Assembly: GCF_035046485.1 (NCBI RefSeq)
Contig: NC_085136.1
Span: 221,716,853-221,780,852, forward strand
Source of the DNA: Aedes albopictus
Taxonomy: Eukaryota; Arthropoda; Insecta; Diptera; Culicidae
DNA length: 64,000 nt
Direction of reading: 5' to 3'
Part shown: piece after piece, positions 1 through 10,507 of the stretch
Layout: each line of letters begins with the position of its first letter
Numbering within the stretch: the first letter of the stretch is position 1
The notes under the pieces: model-generated
Database searches by the model: none
The model's input: the letters and a program-made list of their open reading frames with translations, nothing else
What the model was told of the DNA's origin: nothing
Position numbers and translations under genes: made by a program

Positions 1-370
1 GTTCTAATCTCTGAAATAGTAAGAAACTTCTAGACGCTTCTCAGGGTGAGAGAACTTCCACAGACTTCCTGAAAGTTCTCGAAAATTAAAGTAGTTTAAA
101 AATTCAGAGCATTCCAGAACGTTCTTTTTTCTGAAACTTTCTGTAATTTCCACAAAATTAGGTGCATGCTTTGTTCCAATTGGGACGTTATGCCAAAAAG
201 AAGAAGAAGATGTTTCATAATATTGCATCTTCTCTCAGGAGCGTCCAGAAACTTCTAGAAGGTCTCGAATATTTAAGAAATTCAACACTCCGGAAAATTC
301 CAGAACCTTCTTCTTCTCTTCTGGAGTTATCAGTAACTTCTAGAATGTTCTTGGAATTTTCAGAATATTG
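1..370. repeat. TTC/GAA-rich stretch with HSE-like arrays
   Basis: The stretch is dense in inverted TTC and GAA triplets spaced by two bases, the pattern of heat shock elements. Four perfect three-box arrays (TTCnnGAAnnTTC or its complement) lie at 112-124, 248-260, 298-310 and 338-350. It may be a degenerate minisatellite rather than a promoter, since no heat-shock gene is visible next to it. The short ORFs here look fortuitous. Confidence 0.45.
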
Positions 371-855
371 ATGTTCCAGATCATTCCAAAAAGATCATCT
401 TATTATTTCTGTACAACTGTGGTGAAACATTTCAATGAAACATTTCAAAGCGTGACGGAAGGACAGACAACTCTGGGATTTTATATATATGATTTTACGA
501 TGAAATTGAACTGCATGGCTACTGATTGATAACAAAACCAGCTAGGTATAAAACAGCCGTCTCATTTTACTAAATATAACACTGAACAAAATATGGTATA
601 GTATATTAAGTTATCAACTTGAACTTATGATAACGTGCTATGTGCTATCAATTTGTTATCTTTACTCAGGTTCATAGTGACTTTCATCTCAAAGACATTC
701 GTTTGGGTCGAACATGCCTCTGGAGCCGACCTACTGATTGGAACGCTCATAAGGTGGTCCTTTATAAAAATGAAACATAAACCAAGCTCAAAGAAAAATT
801 GAAAATATTTGGAGTTTTCGAATGACGAGTGCTAAGGTAATCTTTCGCTCTGTAC
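371..855. other. No gene recognised
   Basis: AT-rich sequence with only short open frames. I see no coding motif, RNA gene or repeat boundary that I can defend. Confidence 0.4.
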
Positions 856-957
856 TAGATAACGGTGTGTGGCGTGAGAAGGTGAGCAACGTGCTAGAAA
901 AGCCAGATGGATACGGTGGGCAGGATATACTACTAGAATGCCGAATATCAACCCATT
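856..957 (+). pseudogene. RTE-clade LINE scrap (C-terminal part)
   Basis: About 100 bp matches two short parts of the C-terminal region seen in the RTE copies at 24698-25040 and 59430-60118. These are the NGVWR motif near 862 and the RIRWAG..RMP motif near 912-948. The sequence between them is shortened and the frame is broken. It is a dead remnant of reverse transcriptase ORF sequence and has no function visible here. Confidence 0.5.
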
Positions 958-1136
958 ATATATAGAAATTATTAGAATGATGCATATTGAAATGCCTAAA
1001 AACTGTTGAAAACTATCCATTGATAAGCTACTAGCAGATTGTTTTAGTTATTACTAATGTAATCCATTTCTGGAACATTTCAAACTGTAACTTTTTTATT
1101 TGGAGAATATCAACTTTGATCAGTCATCTAAAATAA

Positions 1137-1350
1137 AGACAATTACACCGTCTTCGACCTTGCGGCCTCTACAGACTGAACAATACTAACATTTGACAAC
1201 GGACAACACATATAACGCCCAGTGGCCCAGTGGAGAATTTTTCGTTTGACGAAAAGTTTTCCCCGACTGGAGCGGCAATCGAACCCACACTCCGAGGCTT
1301 ACGAGACACCTAAACGACTGACGCCGTTAACCGCTCGGCCACGAAGCCCA
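1137..1350 (-). mobile_element. tRNA-derived SINE
   Basis: Read on the minus strand, the element begins with a tRNA-like head. It has an A box (TGGCCGAGCGG) near 1340 and a B box (GGTTCGATTGC) near 1277, in the order and spacing of a tRNA gene with an extra arm (serine- or leucine-like). A non-tRNA body follows, down to about 1137. This is the structure of a Pol III SINE, and tRNA-related SINEs such as Feilai are abundant in Aedes. No target duplication was found, so the ends are approximate. Confidence 0.7.
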
Positions 1351-1739
1351 TTTACATAACTCATAGAAATAAGATAGCTGCGCAAAAAAAATAAAAAAAA
1401 TATTTTTTCAACGTTTCACGTGCATATGCCCCACTGTGTAATAAAACGAAAATTTCACCGTAGATTTCCGTTTAAATTACTGCAATAACTTTCTTTTATG
1501 GGGTTGAGATACTCCAGAAAAAATCAGACATCTACTGTGATTGTGGCATAATTCGGGCGTTAATGGGTTAAGACAGCGGTATCGCTTTTCCGCCATGGCT
1601 GTTCGGGAACTCCACGTGGTTATGTTTCCACAGCAAGCCTGTTTGGAACCTTCCTTTGATTCCGTTTGCACAGTAGTTTCTTCCAGAATTTGTGAACTTT
1701 CCATAGCAAAAACTCCTTTACAAGGTCCTAATCGGGCGA

Positions 1740-2160
1740 GCGGACGGAAATGTGGCACAGCTGATGAACTGATCGCTCGGCATCATTGAATGTGCTTCCG
1801 CAGACTGCTAATCGGGCCTTCCTGTAGCGGAACGACTGCGATGACAAGACAATACGCACCTCAAACTGATGCCACCGTTTACACAGTGCCGTGACAAGCT
1901 CTTACGTATCCGTGATCTCATCCAAGTTGTTTTTACCTTAACAGTCGCTTTCGCGGTGATAGCCTTCATTACAATATCCTGACCAAGGACCACTTCCGCC
2001 AGATACTTGTAGGCACCGCCATTGCTAGTTTCATCACGCTTAAACTGGAATATCATCTCACCAGTATGAGTACGTCCTATACCGCGTACATCGGCTTCAA
2101 AATCGTGAACTTATCATCACTTCTCATTGCCTTCGAGCCCTCTGAGTAAGCGTTTCCTAA
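1740..2160 (-). pseudogene. R1-group LINE ORF1 (Gag-like) fragment
   Basis: Minus-strand translation gives a block with an AMRSDD motif, then a RTHTGEM motif, then a long hydrophilic segment. This parallels the RTRTGEM region of the larger R1-group ORF1 at 28870-30300. The match needs at least one frameshift near 2110 and decays toward 1740. ORF1 proteins of this group bind element RNA. This copy lacks the zinc knuckles and is inactive. Confidence 0.55.
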
Positions 2161-3588
2161 GAATCCGAACCACACAAAAATAATCAGTACTTCATCAGAC
2201 GTCATTTAATCGGTGTCACACCGATCCAAATGGTTCACATCATTTCAGACACTTAAAATGTGAAATGGCTGACTAATGTGATATTCATTAAAAGTTCCCA
2301 TTTAGTCATGCGTTCCAATCTTGTCACCTGCTCAAAAAAACACGTTTGTTGTGACGACGGCGACAGCTCTCCCATACACCTACCTTCCATTCTACACGCC
2401 TCTCCTCGTTAACGATGACGGTGCGATAATGAAAAAGCGCACCGACAAATTGTCCCGTCTCCGTACGACTGCCCCAGCAGCACGATGAAAAATTGGGTAA
2501 AATCGGAAAAAGCACGGAAGGAAACGCCGGAATTGCCCATCTGTCCAATTGGGGGGCGGGGATTTTCCCACCAACCACCCCACCCCGAAGGGCCCCGTTC
2601 GCTTAGTTGAAATGAATCAACGACGACATCCAACATGCTGCTGACCCGATTCGGCATTTGTCCGAATTCGTTACATGACCGGTTTTTGTTTGACGTTACA
2701 CAATCGCGGACCGAATGACCCGGGGTTCGTCGGACGAACGGACTATGGCATGGAGGCATGCCCTTGCTAATTCCCATTCTCATCGTCGCGTCCCGATGTC
2801 ATTGTTTGCATTATACATTAGCCTGACGACCGGTAAGAGCGCTACTGGCCCGGCACTTAACACACTACACCACCGTTCGTCCGTTGGCTGTCACTTTTTA
2901 TTGACGCGAGCGCAGGGTCGAAAGCGGGAAAATTGAATACTATCAATTTGGAACCCAAGAGCGTCGACATGACGGTTGATGAAAATTGATATTGATTTTT
3001 CGTTAGGAGGATGGCAGGCAAAGGGCTGTGGATCCCACGTCGGGATTTCGTTACGAAATGAAGTGTAACGTTCAATTTAGTGAGATGATTGCCCGACGAA
3101 TAGGTTTAGCGTGTGACGAATCGTGAATCGTTCTAAATTTACAGAGATACGTTTGCCGGAACTTAATGCGATATAATCCGATCAGATTAGCTATAGATTT
3201 CATGACAGATCCAACATACCATGCTTTAAGATGACTCCCTTGGTTTTACCTAGGTTTTAACGGCTCTGCGATACCGAATTTGCGGTCCTTTAGTAGCTCG
3301 GCGAGTATGCAGGTACTCCAATAATGAAATAGAGAGTCCCAACTCTCTACTTTCCGGAGAACCATAATGCACAGTTGAACAAGTTCTCGAGACGTCGATA
3401 AGCCGCGAGGAACAGACGCTGTTGAGATCCGCTCCTCCTGGTGAACGAGCCCTCAATTTTGCAGAAGCAAACCCCCTTTCCTGTCAAGCATGAATATGAA
3501 GTAGTTCCAAGTTGTGAAATTACGCCAAAAAGCGATAATTCGGCATTCTGAACAAATTTCTAAATGTAAACAAGTCTGGGGTCCACTA
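2161..3588. other. No gene recognised
   Basis: Mixed-composition DNA that is more GC-rich around 2340-2930. Open frames on both strands here are short and overlap each other without recognisable motifs or splice structure. It could be single-copy intergenic DNA. I see nothing that supports a gene. Confidence 0.4.
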
Positions 3589-3590
3589 TT

Positions 3591-4882
3591 CCCAAGTAAC
3601 AATCAGCATGCCTTGAAGATTTATTCATGTTTTATCCTGGTTTTATACGAGCATGTCAAAAAGCTAGTTGTTTTAAATTAGTTTTAGGTGGTAGTTGTTT
3701 ACTTTTAACCTTTGGCGTTCCATAAAACTATCATATAACTTCTGCTATAAACATCTTCAGTTAAAAACTTGCAAGTAGACATGAATTGGTTTTATCACTT
3801 ATTATATCCCAAGCAACACACATGTTATAATAGAGTTACGACAGCGCAAGTTTTGGTTGTATAGATGTTTATTTTACGTAATTCTAAAATTGTGTTGAAA
3901 TAACGTAAATAAACTTCTATACCACCAAAACTTGCGCTGTCGTAACTTATATATAACATGTGTGTTACTTGGGATACCATTTCAATAAAACTTGCATTTA
4001 CGTTGTTGTCGGAGAGATTTTTTTTGTAAACAAATACACAAAACTGTGAGGCAATGCATAAAACCAACAAAAGATTTCGTGGCCGTAACATAAACCAAAA
4101 AAATGCTGTGATAAAACCGCTAGTTCTATCATGAGCTCAGTTATGACTACCTCAGGAGGGTTAGCCCTATTGGAGGAATCATCAGGAACACAGAGTTTTA
4201 TCAGAAAAATATGTCGCCTAGCCGGGATAATCATGTAAATACAGAAAAAATATTACTCAATTTTATGATTTCACGAACATCTTAAGATCAAATTAAACCA
4301 TACAACACGTTTCCGTCATTTTATTTTGTCAGAAAAATTACATCATGTCTTTCAAACTCCGCTGTGTTGAAAAAACATTTTCTGCACCCAATTCCACCGA
4401 GTCAATAAATGCATTTAACTTCCAAATTATGCATAGTTTGTGTGGCGCACTTAGTTTTTGTCATTATCACAGTCACATACACCACAAATTTTCCGTGGCA
4501 TGTCTCCTGACACGTATTAAATAGGAAAACAAATCTGAATTCCATATCTGCATCTTTCCAATTGATGGCTGGATAAACAACCAAGCATAATTTATTCTGA
4601 CGATCGAACATTGAGAGTGAAAAATAATCAAAACAATTATTTGACAAGTCAGAAGATGGTTTTATTTGGAAGATTGATAAAACTATGATACAACCCGAAA
4701 TCCTAAGCCGGTTTGCATACGAAGTCCTGTAGACCCTAATAAAACTGGGCCAACTAGCCAGAACGTGGTCTTATTGAGGCATACAAGAACTCGAGAGAAT
4801 TTTCAAGTCGGCATCAATGGTTTTATGTTTAGGATTTTTGAATCGCTAAAAAACTTTGATAAAATTAAAGTTGTTACTTGGG
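3591..4882. mobile_element. Non-autonomous element with CCCAAGTAAC ends
   Basis: The left end CCCAAGTAACAA at 3591 matches the inverted right end TTGTTACTTGGG ending at 4882. Both are flanked by TT (3589-3590 and 4883-4884), a 2-bp target duplication. The interior has many short GGTTTTAT or ATAAAACC motifs in both orientations (for example near 3628, 3788, 4110, 4655, 4818), like the subterminal binding-site arrays of CACTA-type elements. No transposase is present. The termini resemble those of the 23.4 kb element at 36037 (CCCAGATAAC and CCCAGTTAAC), which suggests a related superfamily by inference. Confidence 0.65.
3808..3973. mobile_element. Hairpin MITE nested in 3591-4882
   Basis: This is a 166-bp foldback. 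Its two arms of roughly 70 bp are near-perfect reverse complements, starting with CCCAAGCAACACACATG and ending with CATGTGTGTTACTTGGG. It is flanked by AT (3806-3807 and 3974-3975). Its ends match those of the host element, so one family member has inserted into another. It has no coding capacity. Confidence 0.75.
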
Positions 4883-5084
4883 TTGTCCCCGATTTAAGAG
4901 AATACGACTTCACCAATAGTGAACCCAGAAACCTAATAATGGACCCCCGGGGGTTCACCACATATAGGATAATTTATGACAGATTGGAAATGATTAATTT
5001 ATGAGAAGTAACTATATGTGATTTTGTATGGGTCTTGTGTGCAATGTGTAGGAAAAACGGATTTGTACGGGTCTTGTGTGCAAT

Positions 5085-5615
5085 GTGTACGCGCAGCTTA
5101 CACACGCAGCCACGACGTCAAGATCATCATAGGGGTTTTAAACGCTCAAGTATAGGCCAGGAGGACGAATTCAGACCGGAAAGTTCAGCGCCCACCAGCA
5201 AACGAACGAAAACGGCCTACGACTCATCGATTTTGTCGCCTCCAAAAACATGACCATACGTAGCACCTTTTTCCAACACAACCTCCCTTATCGTTACACG
5301 TTGAGATCATCACATCAGACAGAATCTTAAATCGACCACGTTCTGATTGACGGACGGCACTTCTTCGACATTATAGACGTCAGCAGAATTGAGATATGAC
5401 GAAATGAATTTTTCAACACTGGTGGGAACATATTGTGGTGTGACAAAAAATTTCAGCAGGGGGTCGAATACGGTGCAAAAAAAAGCAATAAACAGAAGCA
5501 GAAGTAGCAGAACCACCGCTTTCGGGAGGAACAGCACAACCTGGAAGAAGCGGAGTGCGAAGAAATGGAAATGCTGTGTCGTTCCCAAAAAACACGGAAG
5601 TTCTACCCGAAGCTC
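5085..5615 (+). pseudogene. RTE copy A, piece 1 (endonuclease remnant and RT start)
   Basis: The region from 5113 parallels the APE-type endonuclease of copy B around 32026-32310. It includes the stretch after the GDLNA motif, the FAASKNM-like segment and the VLIDGRHF segment. A stop replaces the codon before the ID dyad near 5329. After about 5400 the sequence jumps to the EEAECEEME/RKFYQKL region, so the end of the endonuclease domain is deleted. The piece ends at a TA where the 5618-6620 element inserted. Confidence 0.7.
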
Positions 5616-5617
5616 TA

Positions 5618-6620
5618 CACTACAAAAAATCCAATGATTTTATTTATGTGTGAAAACACATATTTCAAAGACAGAGTTCATTCCGACGTTTATAACCGCC
5701 ACACATATACTTTGTTTGTGAGACTGCTACAGTTTTATGTGTCATCCCTTATAGTAAAAATCTATAAAGCTTCACACATAATTCCAAATAGTCGCTCATG
5801 AACCTGCCGCCTCCCGTGAACTTTGTTGATATTTCTCCTTTTTTTTGAAGATGGTCGATCAGCTACAGATAGGAGGTGAAAATTTTTGCAGGTAAATAAG
5901 AAATATTTGATATTTTACTGAATATTTCTATATAACATCACGTTTTTGTATTTCAGGGCGACGGAAAGGATCTCAGCCAAAGATTGAAACATAAGAATAC
6001 AGGATGCACGGTGGTGCAATGCGGCTTCGTCACAGGGGGTTGCCGGTGTCAAGGCCGGAGTAGGCTGCTGGTAAGTTGATGATAATTCGTCAAAAATCTC
6101 TCTTCTAATCATGGTTACATTTCAGTTGATTAGACTCATCGGCAAAATTAACGACTGCAGAACCATATACGACGGTACATCCATCAAGTGCCACCAACAT
6201 TTTCATCGCCACAAGCGGCTCCGGAGTTCGTACGTCTGCTGCTTGTACTTCCGGCCAAAAATTACGGAAACACCGGCAGCATATCAACCATGTTATTGTT
6301 ATTCTATGTTGCAAATATATTGGTTAAAGTGAATAAACTTTGAAGTGTTTTATTGATTTTTGTGTACAAAAAGAACAGAGCTGAAAATACCAGTGAAAAA
6401 TGCAAAAATTTCATCAGAATTCCCAAATAAAATATATAAGCCATTAGAGATAAAAAGTAAGTACTATGGTTTTCAATTTGATAAGAGCCACACATACATC
6501 GAATAAGTTGAGAGTTCATCTGAAGGTATGTGTATGGAACATTTTTACTATTAGTGAAATCTAATTGCAAAAATCTATAGTACCTGACACATACTATCAA
6601 TATGGATATTTTTCTCAGTG
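5618..6620. mobile_element. 1.0 kb TA-flanked element with CACTAC/CACTGA ends
   Basis: The left terminus CACTACAAAAAATCCA and the inverted right terminus CACTGAGAAAAATATCCA face each other. Both are flanked by TA (5616-5617, 6621-6622). The LINE is restored when the element and one TA are removed. Both subterminal regions carry several ACACATA or TATGTGT motifs (near 5645, 5700, 5770, 6490, 6527, 6585). No transposase is encoded. It could be a Tc1/mariner-type MITE (TA target) or a CACTA-type derivative (CACTA terminus, subterminal repeats, 2-bp duplication). The interior carries a spliced-looking unit. Confidence 0.7.
5850..6340 (+). other. Spliced-looking unit inside the 1.0 kb element
   Basis: Three exon-like blocks are separated by two short introns with canonical sites. 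Donor GTAAAT at 5892 pairs with a TTTCAG acceptor ending at 5956, and donor GTAAGT at 6071 pairs with a TTTCAG acceptor ending at 6125. Joining block 2 (5957-6070, 38 codons) to block 3 (6126-6332) gives an uninterrupted frame of 107 codons ending in TGA, which overlaps an AATAAA at 6332. Block 1 does not supply an in-frame start. The protein is not recognised. It may be a captured host-gene fragment or a non-coding transcript. Coding status is uncertain. Confidence 0.35.
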
Positions 6621-6622
6621 TA

Positions 6623-6713
6623 CGCATCCCGCAACGGCTTCGAGCCGCTAGCCGAAACGTGCAGGGATAACGACGGAGGCCTGCTGACGGACGGACGTGA
6701 AGTGATCAAAAGG
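6623..6713 (+). pseudogene. RTE copy A, piece 2
   Basis: About 90 bp matches the NASRKGYVPQAEICRDKDGS..VIKRW region just upstream of the RT core in copy B (35005-35095). It is bounded on the left by the 1.0 kb element and on the right by the 4.5 kb TG...CA insertion. Confidence 0.7.
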
Positions 6714-6782
6714 TGTAACCACTAAACGATTACAGCGCCACTACTAGTGAAGCGGTGGGAAATGAACTAAATGCGTAAAACA

Positions 6783-7175
6783 TATACGGCAGACTACTAC
6801 CGTATACCCAAAATTGAGTTCTTTCGACGCAATTCCATAGTTCGGCCCAATAAGCCAAAATTTGAGTAAATCGATTAAATTCACGCTAGGTAGATTACCT
6901 TTACTCCCATCTAAAAAATATACTCAAGAGTAGGTAAATTCAACCTAAGACCCCCCTCATCCAACTCAATTTTGAGTAAACCCACATTTATCCAAAATTG
7001 GCTTATTGGGGTCAAGGCTTATTGGGGTCAAGGGTAGATGCATCTCTGTTTGTTTTTGACAACATCGGTGAACCAGAGAGGGAAAACAACCTAATTTTGG
7101 GTAGCGAGTTTATTCGATATACTCAATTTTGAGTAAAATCGACCCAAATATTAGGTAGTTTGGATTTTCCGTGTG
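6783..7175. mobile_element. MITE-like segment rich in CTCAAAATTGAG
   Basis: The segment starts around ATACGGCAG...CCCAAAATTGAG and ends with an inverted counterpart (CTCAATTTTGAG ... TTTCCGTGT near 7170). Several TTTTGAGTAAA motifs and a direct duplication of a GGCTTATTGGGGTCAAG unit near 7001-7032 lie inside. Ends are approximate and no target duplication was established. Confidence 0.35.
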
Positions 7176-8102
7176 GGTTTCAATCGAACTACACGCTTAG
7201 AAAAAGTTACTCTAAAATGTGTAAGATTCACTCAAAACTGAGCTAAACTGGAACAGCTCCAACCCAGGTTGGAACTGGATCAAAAAGAAAAACGGCATAA
7301 CTTCGGGTTTAACTAATACGAACTGGACAAGAAATGGTCCATAAAGCCGATCTGATGATTACGAGATTTATTTCTGTGAGATCAGTGCGAGCGATAAGAT
7401 CGCAGATCGTTAGTGGTGGCATATAGGGAAGAGAGTACCAAACTGAACAGATAAAATCCAACATTTTGATAGTGTAGTGTAGATATTACAAAAATCCAGT
7501 GAGTACAATTTTATAAATACAGCATTTGCTACAAAGCAATTAAACACGTTAATTCCATTTAGCTTTTGGTGAAATTATTCCGTCGAAGGATTGATTTTTT
7601 TAATCAATTTGTGCAATAAAAGTGAGTCCTGCGATTGTATATAAAGTTCTAGAACTAAACTAAATCCCTTATTATAGTAGGATATTGCCACACAAATAAC
7701 AGTGCTAAATAAGCGGAATTAAGCCCTCTTTGGCTTACAAAAAGGTAAAATTATAGCTTGTAGAATCCAGACGTGTTAACTTGAAGTGTCCGTTCTCGCC
7801 TGAAGAACCTTCAGGCGAAGGTTTTTTTTCCACTCTAAACAGGCATCGTGATTGGTCGACTCGTGTAGAAAGCCTCCAGACGGGCGTTGGCCACGTGGTG
7901 CTGTGAGTAGCTCCTTGAGCCCAAGTCGTAGCTAGGCCCACGTGTGTTTCCTAGCACAAGATCATCAGCAGTGATACTAGCGTATACCGAACATCGTGAT
8001 AGGATCAGGAGTTAGTAGCTGAATGAACAGGTCAGAAATCTTTGTAAAACATCGTGCACGTTTAGGAACCATAAAACACGAATGGGATTAAACTACTCGC
8101 TA
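7176..8102. other. Remainder of the 4.5 kb insertion, no gene
   Basis: There is no open frame with recognisable motifs. A TATA-like box lies near 7637, and a GC-rich hairpin (CGCCTGAAG..CTTCAGGCG) followed by a T run lies near 7799-7830. It could be LTR or untranslated sequence of an unidentified element. Confidence 0.35.
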
Positions 8103-8670
8103 CCCGACTAGAAGACCATAACAAGAATATATCATAATTATATCTCATTGTGATATGACTAACAAATTATGTTATAATTTTGTTATGACATGGGCTGTTT
8201 ATTACTTTTTCGAACTAAATTATAATAAAATATGTTATAATCTTTTGTAACTAATTTTGTTATAAATAATTCAAAACAAGCTCTGTTAAAACTTTGTTAT
8301 TTTTACAACTGAATAAAATGATTCGTTGGAAAAATAACACAATTATATCAGAATATGAAATAATTTTAATTTTTATATACATTACAAAAAATAAAAATTA
8401 AAATATTATGTATTCGTTTCTTGTTTGTTTTTTTTTACTGCGCAGAATGCCGGAAGCGTATCCGAGTACTCTCAAAACTAAAAGGTACTCTTATTTTTTC
8501 CAACTTTGAACCGATTTAAGTGAACTTCGGCTCGTTAAAATAAGAAACTATTTTTATTATTGATTATGCGAATAGAACGGTCAGAGAAAATTCGGTTTAT
8601 TTTTGAAACTCCATACATTTTGTATGGGATGAAAAATTGATGAAAAACTTCAAACCTCATTTACTCGAAA

Positions 8671-9048
8671 GTGGGGTTTTGTCACTTACATCCCTTTGTT
8701 TCTAACCCCCTCTATTCTAATAGCGGAGTTGGAGTTAGCGTATTGAAAAGACATGGTCTCTCGAGAAACATGTTCCGTAATGATTACTTTAAAATCAATG
8801 ACCACGTACTCTATAGTAGCAAAGGTTTATTGGCTGGGACTCTTATTCGATTCGCACATCTTCCGGCAAATCTTCCGGAGTTAGATTTAAGTGCAATAAA
8901 AGCAACAAAAATAATTTCACAGTATTTGTGTAATAGCTATATATCCCGCTTCAAGTTAGATTTGACAATAATGTTTACATCCGACAAGCCGTGTTGGTAT
9001 ACAAACAGTTTCTTTAGTACAGCTTCTAGCTGTAATGATATCGCATAA
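8671..9048 (+). other. Unrecognised 125-aa open frame
   Basis: The longest open frame in this part of the nested element encodes 125 residues with no family motif that I recognise. There is no signal peptide, zinc motif or DDE triad. Codon use does not stand out from the AT-rich surroundings and no homologous frame appears elsewhere in the window. It is more likely a chance ORF than a gene. Confidence 0.15.
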
Positions 9049-10429
9049 CGGCATTCAAGGCGCTGCTGGTTTGTGGATTTGTTAGTATTACGATTTGTAC
9101 TATATAGTAGCAACTGTTTCGTTAATGGGAACTCCTATTAAGTTTGTTCAAGTTTTCACATCTTTTGATTTTCCCGTATTTGATATTTGCATTTCGAATG
9201 CCCACAGCAATAACTATTACTTAATTTATCTTCTTAAGTTTATTGACTGCTGCATCATATTATTGAGTAAAAAATAAAGGCATTGCACCTTCTACAAATT
9301 TTATCAGACTCATTCGTATTGTTTATTTTACTCAATGCTTCAAATTCATTTTTTGGGTGAATATAGTATCATAGCTGCTGATATGTTTAATTTAAGTATT
9401 TCTTTCATTTAATATCCCAGTCCCGTTACGGTGCAAATTCCTAACACTTTTCCACGATTCCCAATTTTGACACGAATGCACTCTTAGTGTAAAATGTCAT
9501 AAAAAAAAGAAAACGATTCCCAATCGACCCTAACTTTTAAGCTTTTAGATTAACTAGAATTTGTAGCTTCAAAGCGTGAAACATCTACATACACGGAAAA
9601 AAGAAGAAACCTTAACATGAGTTTGTTTTTAAATCTCAAAATTGAGTAAAGATAGTTGTATTTGTATGTCTTATTAACAGTACTGCTATTCTAACTTCTA
9701 ATTATAACGTCAAAAAGTACCGAACAGACTATGTATTAAGAAGTAATGGATGTTATTGAGCGTGGAGATAGAAAATGCGGTACTAAATAATCAAATGTGA
9801 ATGATAATTCTGCTCAATTGATCACTGCATTTCTCTATTCAAACTTTTTTTTTATTACGACCTATCATCATTCGAACATATTTGCTTTGACATTATGTCA
9901 CCTTTTTCATTGCTAAAAATATTCTAAATCTTAGAATAATACTAAATAGCATCTGCAAAAGTAATCATATCAGCCTATGATATAATTGTGATCAATTAAA
10001 ACAAAGCCACATTTTACCTTAGCTCACGTAGGTACGTGTATGATCGTCGGTCTCACAGCGCAAAAAAAAAACAAATTAAATCATCTCCGTCCGTAAAGAA
10101 CCACGACTACAGCAACTTTGACGCCGCCAGAAGGCACCCCATGACGAAGCTCAATCATAAATAGTCGACTGGCTATTTTTTCGTCGTTCTCTTTGTTCAA
10201 CAAACGACGACGGGCCATGCGCACGCCACCACTATTATTAGTGTTTCAGTGCGCATGTCTGCGCACCGCGGTAGCGCTGTTGGTAAGAGAGAGAGGTTCA
10301 TTGTTTGATCTTGCATTCAAATCTCTGTCTATTTTTGTTCTGTGACTGACAAACAAGAGATGGGGGAATAGGGAAACTGGCAATACGTAGAACCAGTAGA
10401 GCTTCTTTCGCCACTCACTTCAAGTGCTG

Positions 10430-10507
10430 TGATAGCCTCATTGGTTAAGGCGACTGAAAATTAACGATGGCAGGATTATTGGTTCAAATCCCGTCCGGGT
10501 TTGTAAG
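10430..10507 (+). mobile_element. tRNA-derived Pol III sequence (SINE head or tRNA pseudogene)
   Basis: A tRNA-like D-arm/A box (TAGCCTCATTGG, 10435-10446) and a B box (GGTTCAAATCC) near 10484 are spaced as in a tRNA. The acceptor stem cannot be closed, so it is not a functional tRNA gene. A T-rich run follows at about 10530. A SINE head or tRNA pseudogene embedded in the TA-flanked element is the best reading. Confidence 0.5.

Noticed and set aside
1541..1789. Overlapping ORFs on both strands at 1477-1789
   Set aside because: Short, without motifs, and next to an R1-group ORF1 remnant. They are likely decayed LINE or flanking sequence.
7799..7830. Intrinsic terminator (GC hairpin plus T run)
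   Set aside because: Rho-independent terminators are bacterial and nothing else suggests prokaryotic DNA. It is probably chance or part of an untranslated region.
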